Source: Lasiosphaeris hirsuta (lineage: Eukaryota > Ascomycota > Sordariomycetes > Sordariales > Lasiosphaeriaceae). Taken from it: DNA of 64,000 nucleotides. The stretch spans positions 4,774,001-4,838,000 of the forward strand of contig JAUKUA010000002.1 of the NCBI GenBank assembly GCA_030549175.1, read 5' to 3'. The notes under the pieces were generated by a model. It did no database searches. It was not told where the DNA came from and saw only the letters and a list, made by a program, of their open reading frames with translations. Both the position numbers and the translations under genes were made by a program. Shown piece after piece: positions 32,538 through 45,659 of the stretch. How positions within the stretch are numbered: position 1 is the stretch's first letter; each line of letters starts with the position of its first letter.

Positions 32538-33867
32538 TATTATACTAGTAGGCTTACCTAGGTTAACAGGGTCATTAACCTCCTTAACTAAGGCCTATAC
32601 TAACGGCACGAACTATACATAAGAAGTATATACTTATTAACCTACGAATATTTATCACGGATCACGTAGATAAGGGAACTATCATAGAAAATGGCCATAA
32701 CGTGGCTTAACCCTAGGATATGATCCTATACGTAGCTTATGGTCTATTCAGCCGACATATAGGTCAGTGGATTTTTCTAAGTACCCATGGGTTACGACGG
32801 AACACCCAGAACCACTCATAAGCTAGAGTAGCCGTATAACAGATCTCGCCTGTACTAAGTAACGTCATCAGACTTTAGATTTGTCATAGACAAGCTATTT
32901 AACCTTAGTATCGTAGTCAGGGCTTATATAGCCGGCCTAGAATCTACAGTTAGTCTTTCGAATCATAGACCTTTCCGCTATCACTAGCATTCCTTTGGAA
33001 GACCTAGAACCCGACGTTCTCCGGAGTCTAGCTTCAGTAATAACAAGTAGCCGCGACTCCTACGTATAAGTCATAAAAGGAACCGTTGTTATAACAGCTA
33101 ACCTAAGGATCAACCTAATAGTATTGTAGCTAACATAAGTACTAAGGACGTGAAAGAATACCTGTAACAATAGACACTACGCCACTAGAGCTATATAGAT
33201 AAGTACTGATACTGGCCGTGGACCGACGTGTGATAGGCCGGCTTCACTTAGCTTATAACTGTTAATTTGTAAGGTACGAGAGATAGGCGGCTAGAAAGGA
33301 GATTCGGGACCGACGGGTAGTTAGGAAGATCCTTTAGGTATTTTAGTATCTTTATATTTTATACATAGCCTTCTATAAGTAGGGTAGGTACGCTACGACG
33401 GATCCTCGAGAAGAAGAAGCTCCCTAGTTCTTTTTAGACAAACCTAGAAAGATTATTAGCTAAACTTCAGTGAAGCTAAGGGATAATACAACCTTATGAA
33501 CCTTTCTATTTCTCCTGACTTGTAACTACGAAGCATTGTGTTTTATCCTCTGTTAGATCATTCCATCTCCCTGAACCTCCTTCTTCCTAGCTTTCCACCA
33601 CTTTACATTTTGACAGTTAACTCCCTCACCGTTCTGTTCTAAACCTCTAAATCGGACCTTAAGCTTTATCAAGCCTTACGAAGATCAAGTCTTTGAGTTC
33701 GTTGTGTGAAAGCTCTGAACTAGACCAATAGCAATTGTCGGGGTGGTTCGCTGAACGGTCGAGTCGAGAGTTAGGAAAAGGTTAAAGCTCTGCAATCTCA
33801 CTCTCCAGTTGATATCTCACCTTGTGGTTGTTACACCCCAGACCTTCGCTGGCTGGCCTGTGTCACA
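32538..33867 (+). repeat. F1 3' LTR
   Basis: 1330 bp, equal in length to the 5' LTR. The inner start reads TATTATAC (from TGTCACAC) and the outer end TGTGTCACA is intact. This mirrors the mutation gradient of the 5' LTR. The TSD TAGGT follows at 33868-33872. Confidence 0.95.
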
Positions 33868-33872
33868 TAGGT

Positions 33873-34901
33873 AAAGAGAAGGATTAAGTCTTTTATCTTT
33901 TTAACGATATTTTTTAAGGAGATAAAGTATACTATTTTAGTAAAGGTATCGATAATAACCTAGATAAAACTATATCTATTGGAAAGAAAAAGGTCTGTTA
34001 TGAAGTCTATTAAAATAAGTCTCTAAGGGAAGTATTTTAACTTAATAAGATAAAATAGTTTAAAAGGAAGGTAACGTCTTAGCTTGTTACTTTAACATTT
34101 ATAATAAGAACGTATAAACTTAGCGACGTCCTTCTTAAGGTTTTGTTAATATACGTACCGTCTAATAAATTTAATAGTCTTATCTATACCTACATGGTTT
34201 ATTACTTTGGTATTATGTTCAAAGTAAATAATCTAGGTTTTTAATTTCTTATTGTCAGAGATTTAAATACGATTCTTTATAAACAAGATTCCGTCTTCGT
34301 TAGTTACGTCTTTTTTAAGGGAAATCAAGGCTTTTTAATACGTTTTGTCTGTTAAACAGATTAAATCTACTTAAAGAATTCTTCGTTTTATTTTGGTGTT
34401 AAGATACTATAGAGACGAGCTTTTAAAAACGTAAACGTTAATACTTCTAAATAGGAGAAATACTCCTTATTTAAAACCAAGGTTATTAACTAGTTTTTAT
34501 CCTTTCCTTTAGGAAGGTACTCTTCACGCTATGAGAGAGTATCTACCTTAGCATTTTATATACTAGGATAGAAATTAATGACGAAATCAAAGGTATCGAA
34601 CTACTAAGCTTATTAGGCTTAGTGGTAGTTAAGAACCTTCGCGGTTTAGAAGTATTCTAAATTATAGTAGTCTGAGAAGACTTCGATACGATATTTAGTA
34701 CTCTCGAGATAATGTCTTTAATGTTAAAAATAGTTAATTATTACTAGAAGTTCTTTGTCATAGATCTTATAATTAATTTCTACTAAGATCAGTTTTCTTA
34801 AGTAAAACGTTATAAGATATATCTTACCGTCATCTTACTTCTGTAACATTATTTCTTCTAATACGTAGTTTAAAGTGTTAGGTTTGATAATATGTAGTTT
34901 A
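33873..34901 (-). pseudogene. M1 pol continuation (integrase core, part of RNase H)
   Basis: Continues M1 from 25147 once F1 and one TAGGT are removed. Integrase core and zinc-binding part are on the minus strand, then RNase H to 34901, where M2 is inserted (flank GTTTA at 34897-34901). TAA/TAG stops are abundant. Confidence 0.75.
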
Positions 34902-36213
34902 TGTGACACAGGCCAGCCCACGAAGGTCTGGGGTGTGACAACCACAAGTTGAGATATCAAACGAAGAATTAGACTATAAAGCTTTAACCTTTTCCTAACT
35001 TTCGACTTAACCGTTCAGCGAACCACCCCGATAATTACTATTAGTCTAGTTCAGAGCTTTCATACGACGAACTTAGGGAGTTGATCTTCGTAAGGCTAAT
35101 AAGTATAAGGTCCGATTTAGAGCTTTAGAACAGAACGGTAAAGGAGTTAACTGTCGTAATATAAAGTGGTAGAGAGCTAGGGAGAAGGAGGTTTAGGGAG
35201 ATAGAATAATCTAATGGAAGATAAGACACAATACTTCGTAGTTATAAGTCAGAAGAAATAGAAAGGTTCATAAGGTTATATTATCTCTTAGCTTTACTGA
35301 AGTTTAGTTAATAATCTTTCTAGGTTTGTCTAAAGAAAACTAAGAAGCTTCTTTCTCTTAAGGATCCGTCGTAGTATACCTATCCTACTTATAGAAGGCT
35401 ATGTATAAGATATAAGGATACTAAAATATCCGAAGGATCTTCTTAGCCGTCCGTTAGTCCCGAATCTCCTTTTTAGCTACCTATCTCTCGTACCTTATAA
35501 ATCCGTAACTATAAGCCAAGTAAAGCCGGCCTATCGTACATCGGTCCACAGCCGGTATTAATACTTATCTATATAACTTAAGTAGTATAGTGTCTATTAC
35601 TATAAATATTTCTTCACGTCCTTGGTACTTATATTAGCTATAGTATTATTAGGTCGATCCTATATTAGCTATTATAGTAACGGTTCCCTTCGTGACTTAT
35701 ATATGGGGGTCATGGCTACTTGTTACTACTAAAGTTAGACTCTGGAGAACGTCAGGTTCTAAGTCTTCTAAAGAAATACTAACGATAACGGAGAGGTCTA
35801 TAATTTAAAAGACTAGCTATAGGATCTGGGCTAATTATATAGGCCCTAATCACAATATTAAGGTTAAGTAGCTCGTCTATAACAAATCTAAAGTCTAATA
35901 ACATTACTTAGTATAGGTAAGATCTATTATATAGCTACTTTAGCTTGTGAGTGATTTTAAGCCTTCTATCGTGACCTGTGGGTACTTAGGAGAATCTGTT
36001 AACCTATGTACTGGCTAAATAAGCCTTTAGTTACACGTGGGAACATATCTTAAGGTTGAACCATATTGTAACTTATCCTCTTTATAATAGTTCCCTTCTC
36101 TACATTGATTTATAGGTTAATAAATATTTAAGTATACAGTATATGTAGGTAATATAGCTTGGTTAAGGAGGTTAATAACCTTATTAACCTTAGGTAAGCT
36201 TACTAATATAATA
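34902..36213 (-). repeat. 3' LTR of M2 (1312 bp)
   Basis: Outer end TGTGACACAGGCCAGCC is intact. The inner end ...TAATATAATA is RIP-mutated and followed by CTATCTCCTCTCC, the complement of the polypurine tract. Confidence 0.9.
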
Positions 36214-36501
36214 CTATCTCCTCTCCTAAGAGGACTTATCCCGAGTCTTAGAGTTAATAACCCTAGGGTCCTTAGGCTTACATAGGTACTTAATATAGAC
36301 GTCCTAAAGTTTTTAAGTATTAAAGAAGTACTTATATAGTTCCTAAGTCTAATCCTTCTCTTGAAGATATTTCTTTTATTACAAATTTCTTAAGGTAAAC
36401 ATTTCTTACTTACTCTAAGACTTAAATAAAGTTAGAGATCGGCTAAGAGCCGGTTCGGAAAGGCTTAATGAGAGATACGTAAAAGGTAAGATAAATCTTC
36501 T
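36214..36501 (-). pseudogene. M2 pol 3' end (chromodomain region)
   Basis: Collinear with the last 290 bases of pol in the other copies, inverted. Cut by the F2 5' LTR at 36502. Confidence 0.7.
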
Positions 36502-37814
36502 TATCACACTGGTAAGCTCACCTAGGGTTAACAAGGTCACTGACCTCCTTGACCGAGCCATACACCAGCGGCACGAACCATACACATACACACCCATTGA
36601 CCTATAGACTACGTGGAGAAGGGAACAATCACAAAGGGGATGGCCACAACGTAGCTTAACCTCGGGACATGATCCCACGTGTAGCTAATAGCCTATTCAG
36701 CCGACGTACAAGTCAGCGGATTCTCCTAAGCACCCACGGGTCACGACGAAATGCCCAGAACCATTTATAAGTCAGAGTAGCCGTACAACGGATCTTACCC
36801 GTACTAGATAATGTCATTAGACTTTAGATTTGTTATAAACAAGCTACTTAACCTCAGTATTGTGGTCAGAGCTTACATAGTCAGCCCAGATCTTATAGCT
36901 AGTCTTTCGAATCATAGACCTTCCCGTTATCGCTAGTATTCCTTTAGAAGACCTAGAACTCGATGTTCTCCGGAGTTTAGCTTTATTGGTAACAGGTGGC
37001 CGTGACTCCCGTATATAAGTTACGAAGGAAACCATTACTATGACAGCTAACCTAGGAATCAACCTAACAACGCTATAGCCAACATAAGTACCAAGGACGT
37101 GAAGAAACACTTATAACGATAGATACTATGTTACTAGAGCTGTATAGATAAGTACTAATACCGACTATGGACCGACGTGTGATAGGCCGGCTTTACTTAG
37201 CTTATAACCACAGATTTGTAAGGTGTGAGAGATGGGTAGTTAAAAAGAAGATTTGGGACTGACGGGTAGCTAGGAGAATCCTTCAGATATTTTAATATCT
37301 TTATATCTTATATATAGCCTTCTATAAGTAGGACAGGTATACTACGATAGATCCTCGAGAGAAAGAAGCTCCCTAGTTTTCTTTAGACAAACCTAAAAAG
37401 ATTATTAGTTAAACTTTAATAAAGCTAAGGGATAATATAACCTTATAAACCCTTCTGTTTCTTCTGACTTGTAACTACGAAGTATTATGTCTTATCTTTT
37501 ATTAAATCATTTTATCTCTTTAAACCTCCTTTTCCCTAGCTCTTTACCACTTTATATTACGATAGTTAACTCCCTTACCGTTCTATTTTAAACCTTTAAA
37601 TCAAACCTTATACTTATTAACCTTATGAAGATTAAGTTCCTAAGTTCGTCGTATAAAAGCTATAAACTAGACTAATAGTAATTATTAAGGTAATTTATTA
37701 AATAGTTAAGTCAAGAGTTAAGAAAAGGTTAAAGCTTTATAGTCTGATTCGTTATTTGATATCTTATCTTATAGTTATTATACTCTAAACCTCCGTAGGC
37801 TAGCTTATGTTATA
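36502..37814 (+). repeat. F2 5' LTR (1313 bp)
   Basis: Begins TATCACAC (TG changed to TA) and ends TATGTTATA. The outer half is less mutated than the inner half. Confidence 0.9.
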
Positions 37815-37826
37815 GATAATCTTTCT
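37815..37826 (+). other. Primer binding site of F2
   Basis: GATAATCTTTCT immediately after the 5' LTR, identical to F1. Confidence 0.75.
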
Positions 37827-37960
37827 CTTTACTAAAAGTACTTTTGTCTGTTATATCATTTACAATAGCCAGTAACCCCGTATTATACTTAGCCGTAATC
37901 CGGGGTCGGGAAATCGAACCTTCCTCCAGTATTAACCTTATGATCTAAGAACCTTCCGAA

Positions 37961-40900
37961 ATAGAAATTAAAACTATCAAGAGGTTTCTTACATTCTTGT
38001 TAAGCTTACAAATCATTACTAGACTACCTTAATAGTTTATAAATCTCTATAACTAAGTTATTAAGACTTATAAGGAACTTTATTTCTGTCACACTAGCAG
38101 GCTCACCTAGGTCAACAGGGTCACTGACCTCCTTGACCAAGCTACGCCACCGGCACACACCACACACCTACACAACATCATGGACCCACAACAATGGGTT
38201 TAGAGAACCCGTCAATATGGAGCCAGGAATTAAACCAGTTGGTTTAACCTCCACCACCAAGAAGGTTGCCACAGCATGGCTCAACCTCGGAACACACTCC
38301 ATCGTGTAGCCAGTGGCTTATTCGGCCCACACACAGGTCAACGGATCCTCAGGCACGACCACGGGTCGCGACGAGATACCTCGAACCATTCACAAGCCAA
38401 AGCAGCCACACAGTGGACCTCGCCCACGCTAGGTAACGTCACCAGACTTCAGATTTGTCATGGACGAGCCACTCAACCTCAGCATCACGATCAGGGCCTA
38501 CATAGCAGCCAGGATCCTACAGTTGGTCTTTCGAATCAGGAACCTCCCCGCTATCGCTGGCATTCCTTTGGAAGACCTGGAACCCGACGTTCTCCGGAGT
38601 CTAACTTCAGTAGTAACAGGTAGTCGCGACCCCTGCATATAAGTCACGAAGGGAACCGTTGCTGTGACAAGTGCTAGCCTTGGGACTTAGCAGCTTGTAC
38701 TAACATAAGTACCGAGGCTGTGAGGGAACCTCCACAGCGATAGTCACCATGACCGCTTAAGCTGTAGGAGTAAGTACTAATACTAACCGAGGGCCGACGT
38801 GTAATGAACCAACCCTACCTAGCTTATAACCACTGATTTGTAGGGCGCGAGAGACGGGCGGTTAGAAAGGAGATTCGGGACCGACGGGCGGCTAGGAGGA
38901 TCCTTTAGGTATCTAGGTATTCTTATATCTTATACATAGCCTTCCATAAGTAGGACTGGTGCCCTACGATGGATCCTCGAGAGGAAGAAGCTCCCTAGTT
39001 CTCTTTGGACAAACTTAGAAAGATTATCAGCTGAACTTTAGTGAAGCTGAGGGGTAATACAACCTTATGAACCCTTCTATCTCTCCTGACTTACAACTAC
39101 GAAATATTATGTGTCATCTTCTGTTGTATCGTTCCATCTCCCTGAACCTTCCTCTTCCTACGGCACATACTACCACTCTGGGCTACGACGATCAACTCTC
39201 TCAACCACTGTGCCAAAGCTCTGAATTTAACCTTGTGCCGAGTTACTTGACCATTGAGTCGTGCGAAGCCTTACGAGGATCATCTCCCTGAGTCGGAAGG
39301 CTTGAAAGCTTTGAATCGGACTAACACCATTGTCGGGGTAGTCAGCCGTTCGGTTGAAGTCGTGCTTAAGGTCATAGCTCTGTAGTTCAATTCCTTACCT
39401 GATACCTCACCTTGTGGTTGCCACACCCCAGACCTTCGGTAGCTGGCCTGTGTCACAATTTCTTCGTAGTTAATATACGTAAGAATAAGAAGAGGCTTAA
39501 CTTCCTTACTTTAACGTTTATTACTTTAATTACTAACTACTAATTAATAATATAATATATTAAGACAAATTAATATGTTTTTAAAAGTACTTAGTAAGAA
39601 TTAGAAGCTTTGTATATTACCTTTGGTATTAAAGTTAATTAAAAGTTAGCTTAATTTGCTACTTAAATAACTTAATATGAAAAATCCCTTAACCTTGTTA
39701 TTATATATATTAAGATACTCCATAAGGAAATTACTAAGTAAAAACAGTAATAAGTATAATAAATATAGGAATAAAAATTATAAGCTAGGGAATAAAATGC
39801 CGAGTTTATCTAAGTTAAGAAACTTCTTTATATCTAAGAAGAAAAGTAAGCTCGTCAAGACCGCTATAATACGGAACTTAGCTACTAGTCTATAACAACC
39901 TAGAGTTAACTTAATTCTCTTATAGCCTTATAATAAACGGAAGTATTATAAACTCTAAAGGACTAAGAACTATTCGATCAGTTTAAGGCTTACTTTAATA
40001 ATCTCGTTAAAGAAGCTCTCGTATTAAAGTTAACCTAAGTAAGATCCTATGATAAAGAATAGATCATTTAAAAAGTTATAACTTATTTATAGAAAATATC
40101 ATTTATCAAATCCTTATGATAGACGTTATAACCGTCTAAAAAATTAACTTCTATACGGTACTTCGACTAAAACGAAGACTTCTTCTTAGACCGTAACCTC
40201 TAAAGAAGGGCTACCTAAGAAATCTTAATACGAGCCTATAGGTAGGTTGATAATATATAAAATTCTGATATTAAGATAAGAAGTAGAAATACCAGAAGAA
40301 ACTTATCTCTTCGTTATATTAAGATAGGAATATTACCGTCTCTTAATAACGGTAATAACAACGACTTAGATAACGATTTATATCGTATGAGTCTACCTTC
40401 TAGTCCTCTAAGACTCTTAGAAAGCCTACCGGGCCTTTTAAGACCCCTAGGACCTCTAGGTCCAGGCTTTCGAAGCCTATTACCCCTACATAGCCCTATA
40501 ATAATTCTTCTTAACTTTATTTACATAAACTAGGATTTAATTTATAATAACATAAACGCGATTTATAAATCCTATGGTTAAGATATTACCGTAACTATAA
40601 CAAAACCTAAAAAGTACAATGGTAAGAATAAGGGCGAGTTTAAGACGTGGTAACGTTCTGTTAAGGAGTATTTTAGTGTTTATAAACAAAGTTTCCTTAA
40701 CGATAAGGCTAAGATTTGCTTTGTTAGTACTTTTACCAAAGGTACTACCTTCGAATAGTATTAAAAGAGAGGGACTTAAATCGAAAAGCTTAGCTTAGTA
40801 GATTAATAGAATAACTATGTTACTATCATAGTTAAACGTTTCTGTGACTTAGTACGAAGAGCTAAGGACTATGAATCTATGAAGGCTCTAACCTATGATA

Positions 40901-41658
40901 AAGATATAAATGAATACGTAATAAAGTTTTAAGAACTTAACTACATAGTTAATCTTAGCGGCTAAGCCTTATAATCGCTGGTTACTAATGCCGTCCCCGA
41001 AGCCGTAATAAACTTAATTTATTTATGAACGGGACATCTCCCTCCTAATAATGTTAACTTTCTCCAAGTAGTCATTATAGCCGGTTTAATTTATGAAGAC
41101 AAAATAAAGAACTGTAAAATTAACTATAAGACTAAGTAAAAAAAAGGAAAGTTTACTTCAAATAATAAGAAGTGTTCAAAAAAGAATAATCATAAGGAGG
41201 AAATTAATATCTTTAGCTCCTGGCTGAGTTTAATATCTGTTACTAAAGTTAAAAAGGGCTCAAAGTAAAAGTAACAAGACTAAGAGAATAAACCTTCGGT
41301 ACTTACTTAAATAAAGTATTGACAGACTTATAAGAAAGCTACTACCGGAATAGATTTAGCCGAAATTAATAAACATAAGGTAAGTAAGAGATACTATCGC
41401 TATAGACGTTAAGGTCATAACATATTTAAATGTTATAGTAGAAAAACTAAGGATAGTAAAGATATTCCTAAGCTACCTAGAAAAATCTCCGAAGCTAAGA
41501 CAAATAAGCGAAGAAGAGATAACGATAAGAAATATAAGAAAAGCTTATCTTAACCTTCGAAGAAAGCTAAAGTCTCTATAATGATAGAAAAAGACTATCT
41601 TAAGTTTTTCTCTCGTATTGTTAAATTATCTAATAGTAAGGATATATCAGATTTTTAA
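37961..41658 (+). pseudogene. F2 gag remnant, interrupted by a solo LTR
   Basis: The former start is ATA at 37961. Removing 38087-39462 leaves 2322 bases, 774 codons in frame, to TAA at 41656. The zinc knuckle near 41392-41435 retains its His (RRxGHNIFKC) but has the first two Cys changed to Tyr. The pol frame begins at the GATTTTTAA box, 41650-41658. Confidence 0.8.
38087..39457 (+). repeat. Solo LTR, longer variant (1371 bp), TSD ATTTC
   Basis: ATTTC at 38082-38086 and 39458-39462. One of the least mutated LTRs in the window. It differs from the 1330-bp type by a segment after the first 60 bases (about 38150-38270) and by the CAGGCACGACCACGGGTCG region. The M4 LTRs (1349 bp) are of the same variant, so at least two LTR subtypes share the family. 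Confidence 0.95.
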
Positions 41659-44600
41659 GTGGCACCTTAAACCTTACGGCATTGGAACCCGTATCTCGAT
41701 ATGCCGTAACCTCTACTAAGAAACGTACCTATTACCATGATAATAATAAGGAGTCTTCTTTTAAGAAGGCTAAGTATGACTATAAACTATACTATGGAAG
41801 TTATAAGATTGTTTTTATAACTATTGTTTATTATGGAGCTGAGATAATCTCTATCCGAATACTTCTTAACCTTAGAGCCTTAGGCCTAGTTATAAGTAAG
41901 GACCTCATTAAGAAATAAAATATCTCTTATATATATAGAACGATCTTAAAGCCCTTGGAAGCTTTTAATGAAGCTATTAACCTTAAATTAGGTAAGAAGT
42001 ATATTAAGGAAATCGTCTTACGATACTAAGTAAAACATTTCTCTCGTATTATGTTCGAAATCTCTCTCCTTAACATAAAATACGATATTCTTTTACCGTA
42101 CTAGTAGTTATAATAGTACTAGGTAAATTATCTATGAGACCTTGACATAACGAAAATAGCCTTTATCTCAGATTATTATTACTAGAACTATATTTCTTTC
42201 GTAGTACTAAGAAATAAGAGCTTAATTACTAGTGTTATCGAATCTCATATTGTAAAAATTTCCGGAAGATTTAAGATGTTTACGCCTTTGACGTCTCTTA
42301 AAACGGCCCAGTAGCTCCTAGATCACTAGCTATAGGACTATGTGATTAATATCATTGGAAACGAGAAGCTTCTATAGGAACCTCTTTACTTTATGTTACC
42401 TTTAGAAAAGAGAATCCTTCATAAATAACTAGACTAAATACTTAAGGAAGAGAAGATATAGAAATTAAAGTTACCTTATTCTTTACTTATCTTCTTTGTA
42501 AATAAGAAAGTATCATTAGAAAAGGTAGCTACTAGAGATCTAGAGAACCTCCGACCTATAGTCGACTACCGAAAAATTAACAAACGAACTGTTAAGAACC
42601 GTTACCTGTTACTCCTTATCACCAAACTTTAAGACGTCCTTACTAGATCTATTATCTTTACGAAGATAAATCTAAAGTCGGGCTTTAATTTAATCTAGAT
42701 AAAAGAAAGCCACGAGTAGAAAACAGTGTTCCAAACCTATTACAGCCTCTTTAAATTTAACGTAATATCTTTTGGTCTTATTAACATTTCTACTATTTTC
42801 TAAGATATGATAAATTATATCTTTCGAGATTTTATCGATCAAAGCCTCCTATCCTACATTAACGACCTTCCTATCTATATAAGCTCTAAGAAAAAGTATG
42901 ACAAAATTATCGTTAAAGTCCTTAAACGACTTTAGAAGTATAATCTCGTTATTAACCTCTCTAAATGTATATGGGATATTAAGGAATTAAAATACCTAGG
43001 CTATATCATTAGTACTAAGGATATTATAATATCAAAGAATAAGATAGAATATATCCTTTTATAGAAACAGCTAAGATTGGTAAAAGGAATTTAGTAATTT
43101 AATAGATTCATAAACTTCTATAGGTATTATATTAGAGGCTACTTATATATTACTAAACTACTTACTAATTCTATTAACCTAACTTAGAAATCTTAGACGT
43201 GGAATAATTAAATGAACATAGTATTTAAAGTATTAAAAAATGCTTTTACTAAAGTACCTATCCTAGTCCATTTCGATCCTAATAGATTACCTATTATCGA
43301 ACCTAACACTTTAGATTATACGTTAAGGGAAATAATGTTATAGAAGTAAAATAACAGTAAGATATATCTTATGGCGTTTTACTTAAGGAAACTAATTCTT
43401 ATAGAAATTAACTATAAGATCTATAACAAGGAACTCTTAGCGATAGTTAACTATTTCCAACGGTAGAGATATTATCTCGAGGGTACTAAATATCGTATCG
43501 AAGTCTTTTTAAACTACCATAATCTAAAATACTTCTAAACCGTAAAGGTCCTTAACCGCTACTAAGCCCGATAGACTTAATAGCTCACTATCTTCGATTT
43601 CGTTATCAATTTCTACCCCGGCACATAGAATGCCAAGGTAGATACTCTCTTACGGTATGAAGAGTACCTTCCTAAAGGGGGGGATAAAAACTAGCCGATA
43701 ACCTTCGTTTTGAATAGGGAACATTTTTCTTATTTAGAGGCTTTAACGTTTATACTTTTAAAAGCTCGTCTCTATAGTATTCTAATACTAAAATAAAATG
43801 AAGAATTCTTTAAGTAAATCAAAGTTACTACTCTTATAAACGAAACGTATTAAAAGGCCTTAGCTTCCCTTAAAAAAGACGTAACTAACGAAAATAAAAT
43901 CTTATTTATAAAGAATCGTATCTAGGTTTCTAACAATAAGGAACTTAAGATCTAGATCATCCACTTTAAATACGATACCAAAGTAATAGGCTATATAAGT
44001 ATAGATAAGACCATTGAACTTATTAGATAGTATATATACTAGTAAAACCTTAAGAAGAACGTTGCTGAGTTTATATACTCTTATCACGAGTGTCAAAGTA
44101 ATAAGTTAAGACGTTACCTTCCTTTCGGACTATTCTACCCGATTAAATTAAAATATTTCTCTTAGAGGCTTATTTTAATAGACTTTATAATAGATCTTTC
44201 TCTCTCTAACGGATGTAACTTTATTTAAGTTAATATTAATACCTTTACTAAAATAGTATACTTTATCTTTTTAAAAGATGATACTAAAAAAATAAAAGAC
44301 TTAACCTTAATCTTTACTTATAAATATTAGAAATATCACAATATACCAACTAGTATTATTTCTGATCAGAATTTACGATTTAACATAGGCCTTTAGCGTA
44401 ACTTTCTTAAACACGTAGAAGTTAAACTAAAGATATTAACCTCGTTCTATCTTAAAACAAATACCTAGACTAAATGTCTTAATTAACATATTAAAGCTTA
44501 TCTCAAAACCTTCATAAACTACGAGATAAACAATTAAGATATCTTATTACTTATAGCTAAATTCACATAGAATAACGTTAGATTAACTTCTATTAGTAAC

Positions 44601-45284
44601 TCTCCTTTCTACGTTAATTACAAATATTATCTAGCCGTAAACAACCTATCAAATAAGTCTGTACATAACTTATATAGCGAAATCATAGCTTACTAGATAA
44701 CGACAGTCTATAAGAACCTTTATAAAACCCTCAAGGAATCTTAAGAATAGATAAAAAAGTACATAAACTAGAAGCGAATAAAAGTACCTTTCTTTAAAGA
44801 AGTATAGTTAGTAATATTTAACAAACGGAATATTTAAACTAAGAGACCTTTTAAAAAGCTAGATAAAAAGTTACTCGGCCCATTTAAAATCTCTACGGTA
44901 GTATCTCCTATAGTTATAAAACTCGAACTCCTAAAGTGTTAGAAAATTTATCTTACCTTTTATATATCTCTCATTAAACTATTTCGAACCGGCTCTTAGC
45001 CGATCTTTAATCCTATTTAAGTCTTAGAATAAGTAAGAGATATTTATCCTAAGAAATTTGTAATAGAGGAAATTATAAACTCTTATACTAAGAAAGGGGT
45101 AGTAAAATACTATGTCAAATAAGAGAAATATCTCGATAAGAAAGATTAGACTTAGGAACTATATAAGTACTTCTTTAATATCTAGGAACTTTAGGACTGT
45201 TATATCAAATATCTATATAAGCCTAAGGACCCTAGGGTTATTAACCTAAGGACTCGAGGTAAATCTTTCTAAGAGGGGGGATGG
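41655..45284 (+). pseudogene. F2 pol remnant
   Basis: Protease part (RILLNLRALGLVISKDLI) near 41860-41910, RT about 42530-43090 with YIND at 42855-42866, RNase H about 43200-43560, integrase about 43800-44800 and chromodomain about 44990-45220. It ends at a polypurine tract AAGAGGGGGGATGG before the 3' LTR. RIP stops throughout. Confidence 0.8.
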
Positions 45285-45659
45285 TATTACATTGGTAGGC
45301 TTATCTAGGATTAATAAGGTTACTAACCTTCTTAACCGAGTTATACACCAACGGTACGAACTATATATACATATACCCATTGACTCATAGACTATATAGA
45401 GAAGAGAACTATCATAAAGAGGATGGCTATAATGTAACTTAACCTCGGGATATAATCTCACATATAGCTAATAGCTTATTTAGCCAACGTATAGGTTAGT
45501 AGATTCTCCTAAGTACCTACGGGTCACGATAGAATACCTAGAACCACTCATAAGCTAGAGTAGCTATATAACGGATCTTACCTATACTAGGTAACGTTAT
45601 TAGACTTTAGATTTATCATAAATAGGCTACTTAACTTCAATATCGTAATCAAGGCCTAC
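45285..45659 (+). repeat. F2 3' LTR, left part
   Basis: Begins TATTACAT (from TGTCACAC). Interrupted at 45659 by M3. CCTAC at 45655-45659 is repeated at 63329-63333. Confidence 0.9.

Larger units (their letters stand above)
25148..33867 (+). mobile_element. F1: structurally complete chromodomain Gypsy element (8720 bp)
   Basis: Two 1330-bp LTRs, primer site, gag, pol and polypurine tract, flanked by TAGGT at 25143-25147 and 33868-33872. It is inserted in the M1 integrase. This is the reference copy for the family: nothing is inserted in it and both ends are present. The LTRs differ from each other almost only by transitions, so divergence reflects RIP rather than age. All frames are broken, so it is not autonomous. 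Confidence 0.95.
21527..34901 (-). mobile_element. M1: outermost Gypsy element of the nest
   Basis: Minus-strand element with its 3' LTR on the left (21527-24178, interrupted) and pol tail at 24179-25147, continuing at 33873-34901 after the F1 insertion. It is then cut by M2 at 34902, and the remainder lies beyond the window. By nesting it is the oldest member of the stack. Only integrase, chromodomain and part of RNase H are visible. Confidence 0.85.
34902..36501 (-). mobile_element. M2: left end of a minus-strand Gypsy element
   Basis: A complete 3' LTR (34902-36213) and 288 bases of the pol 3' end, then interrupted by F2. The other end is outside the window, so its target duplication cannot be tested. 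Confidence 0.85.

Noticed and set aside
38276..38642. Open plus-strand frames in the solo LTR (115 and 60 codons)
   Set aside because: Present only in the least mutated LTR, and broken by a 1-base indel relative to other LTRs rather than by RIP stops alone.
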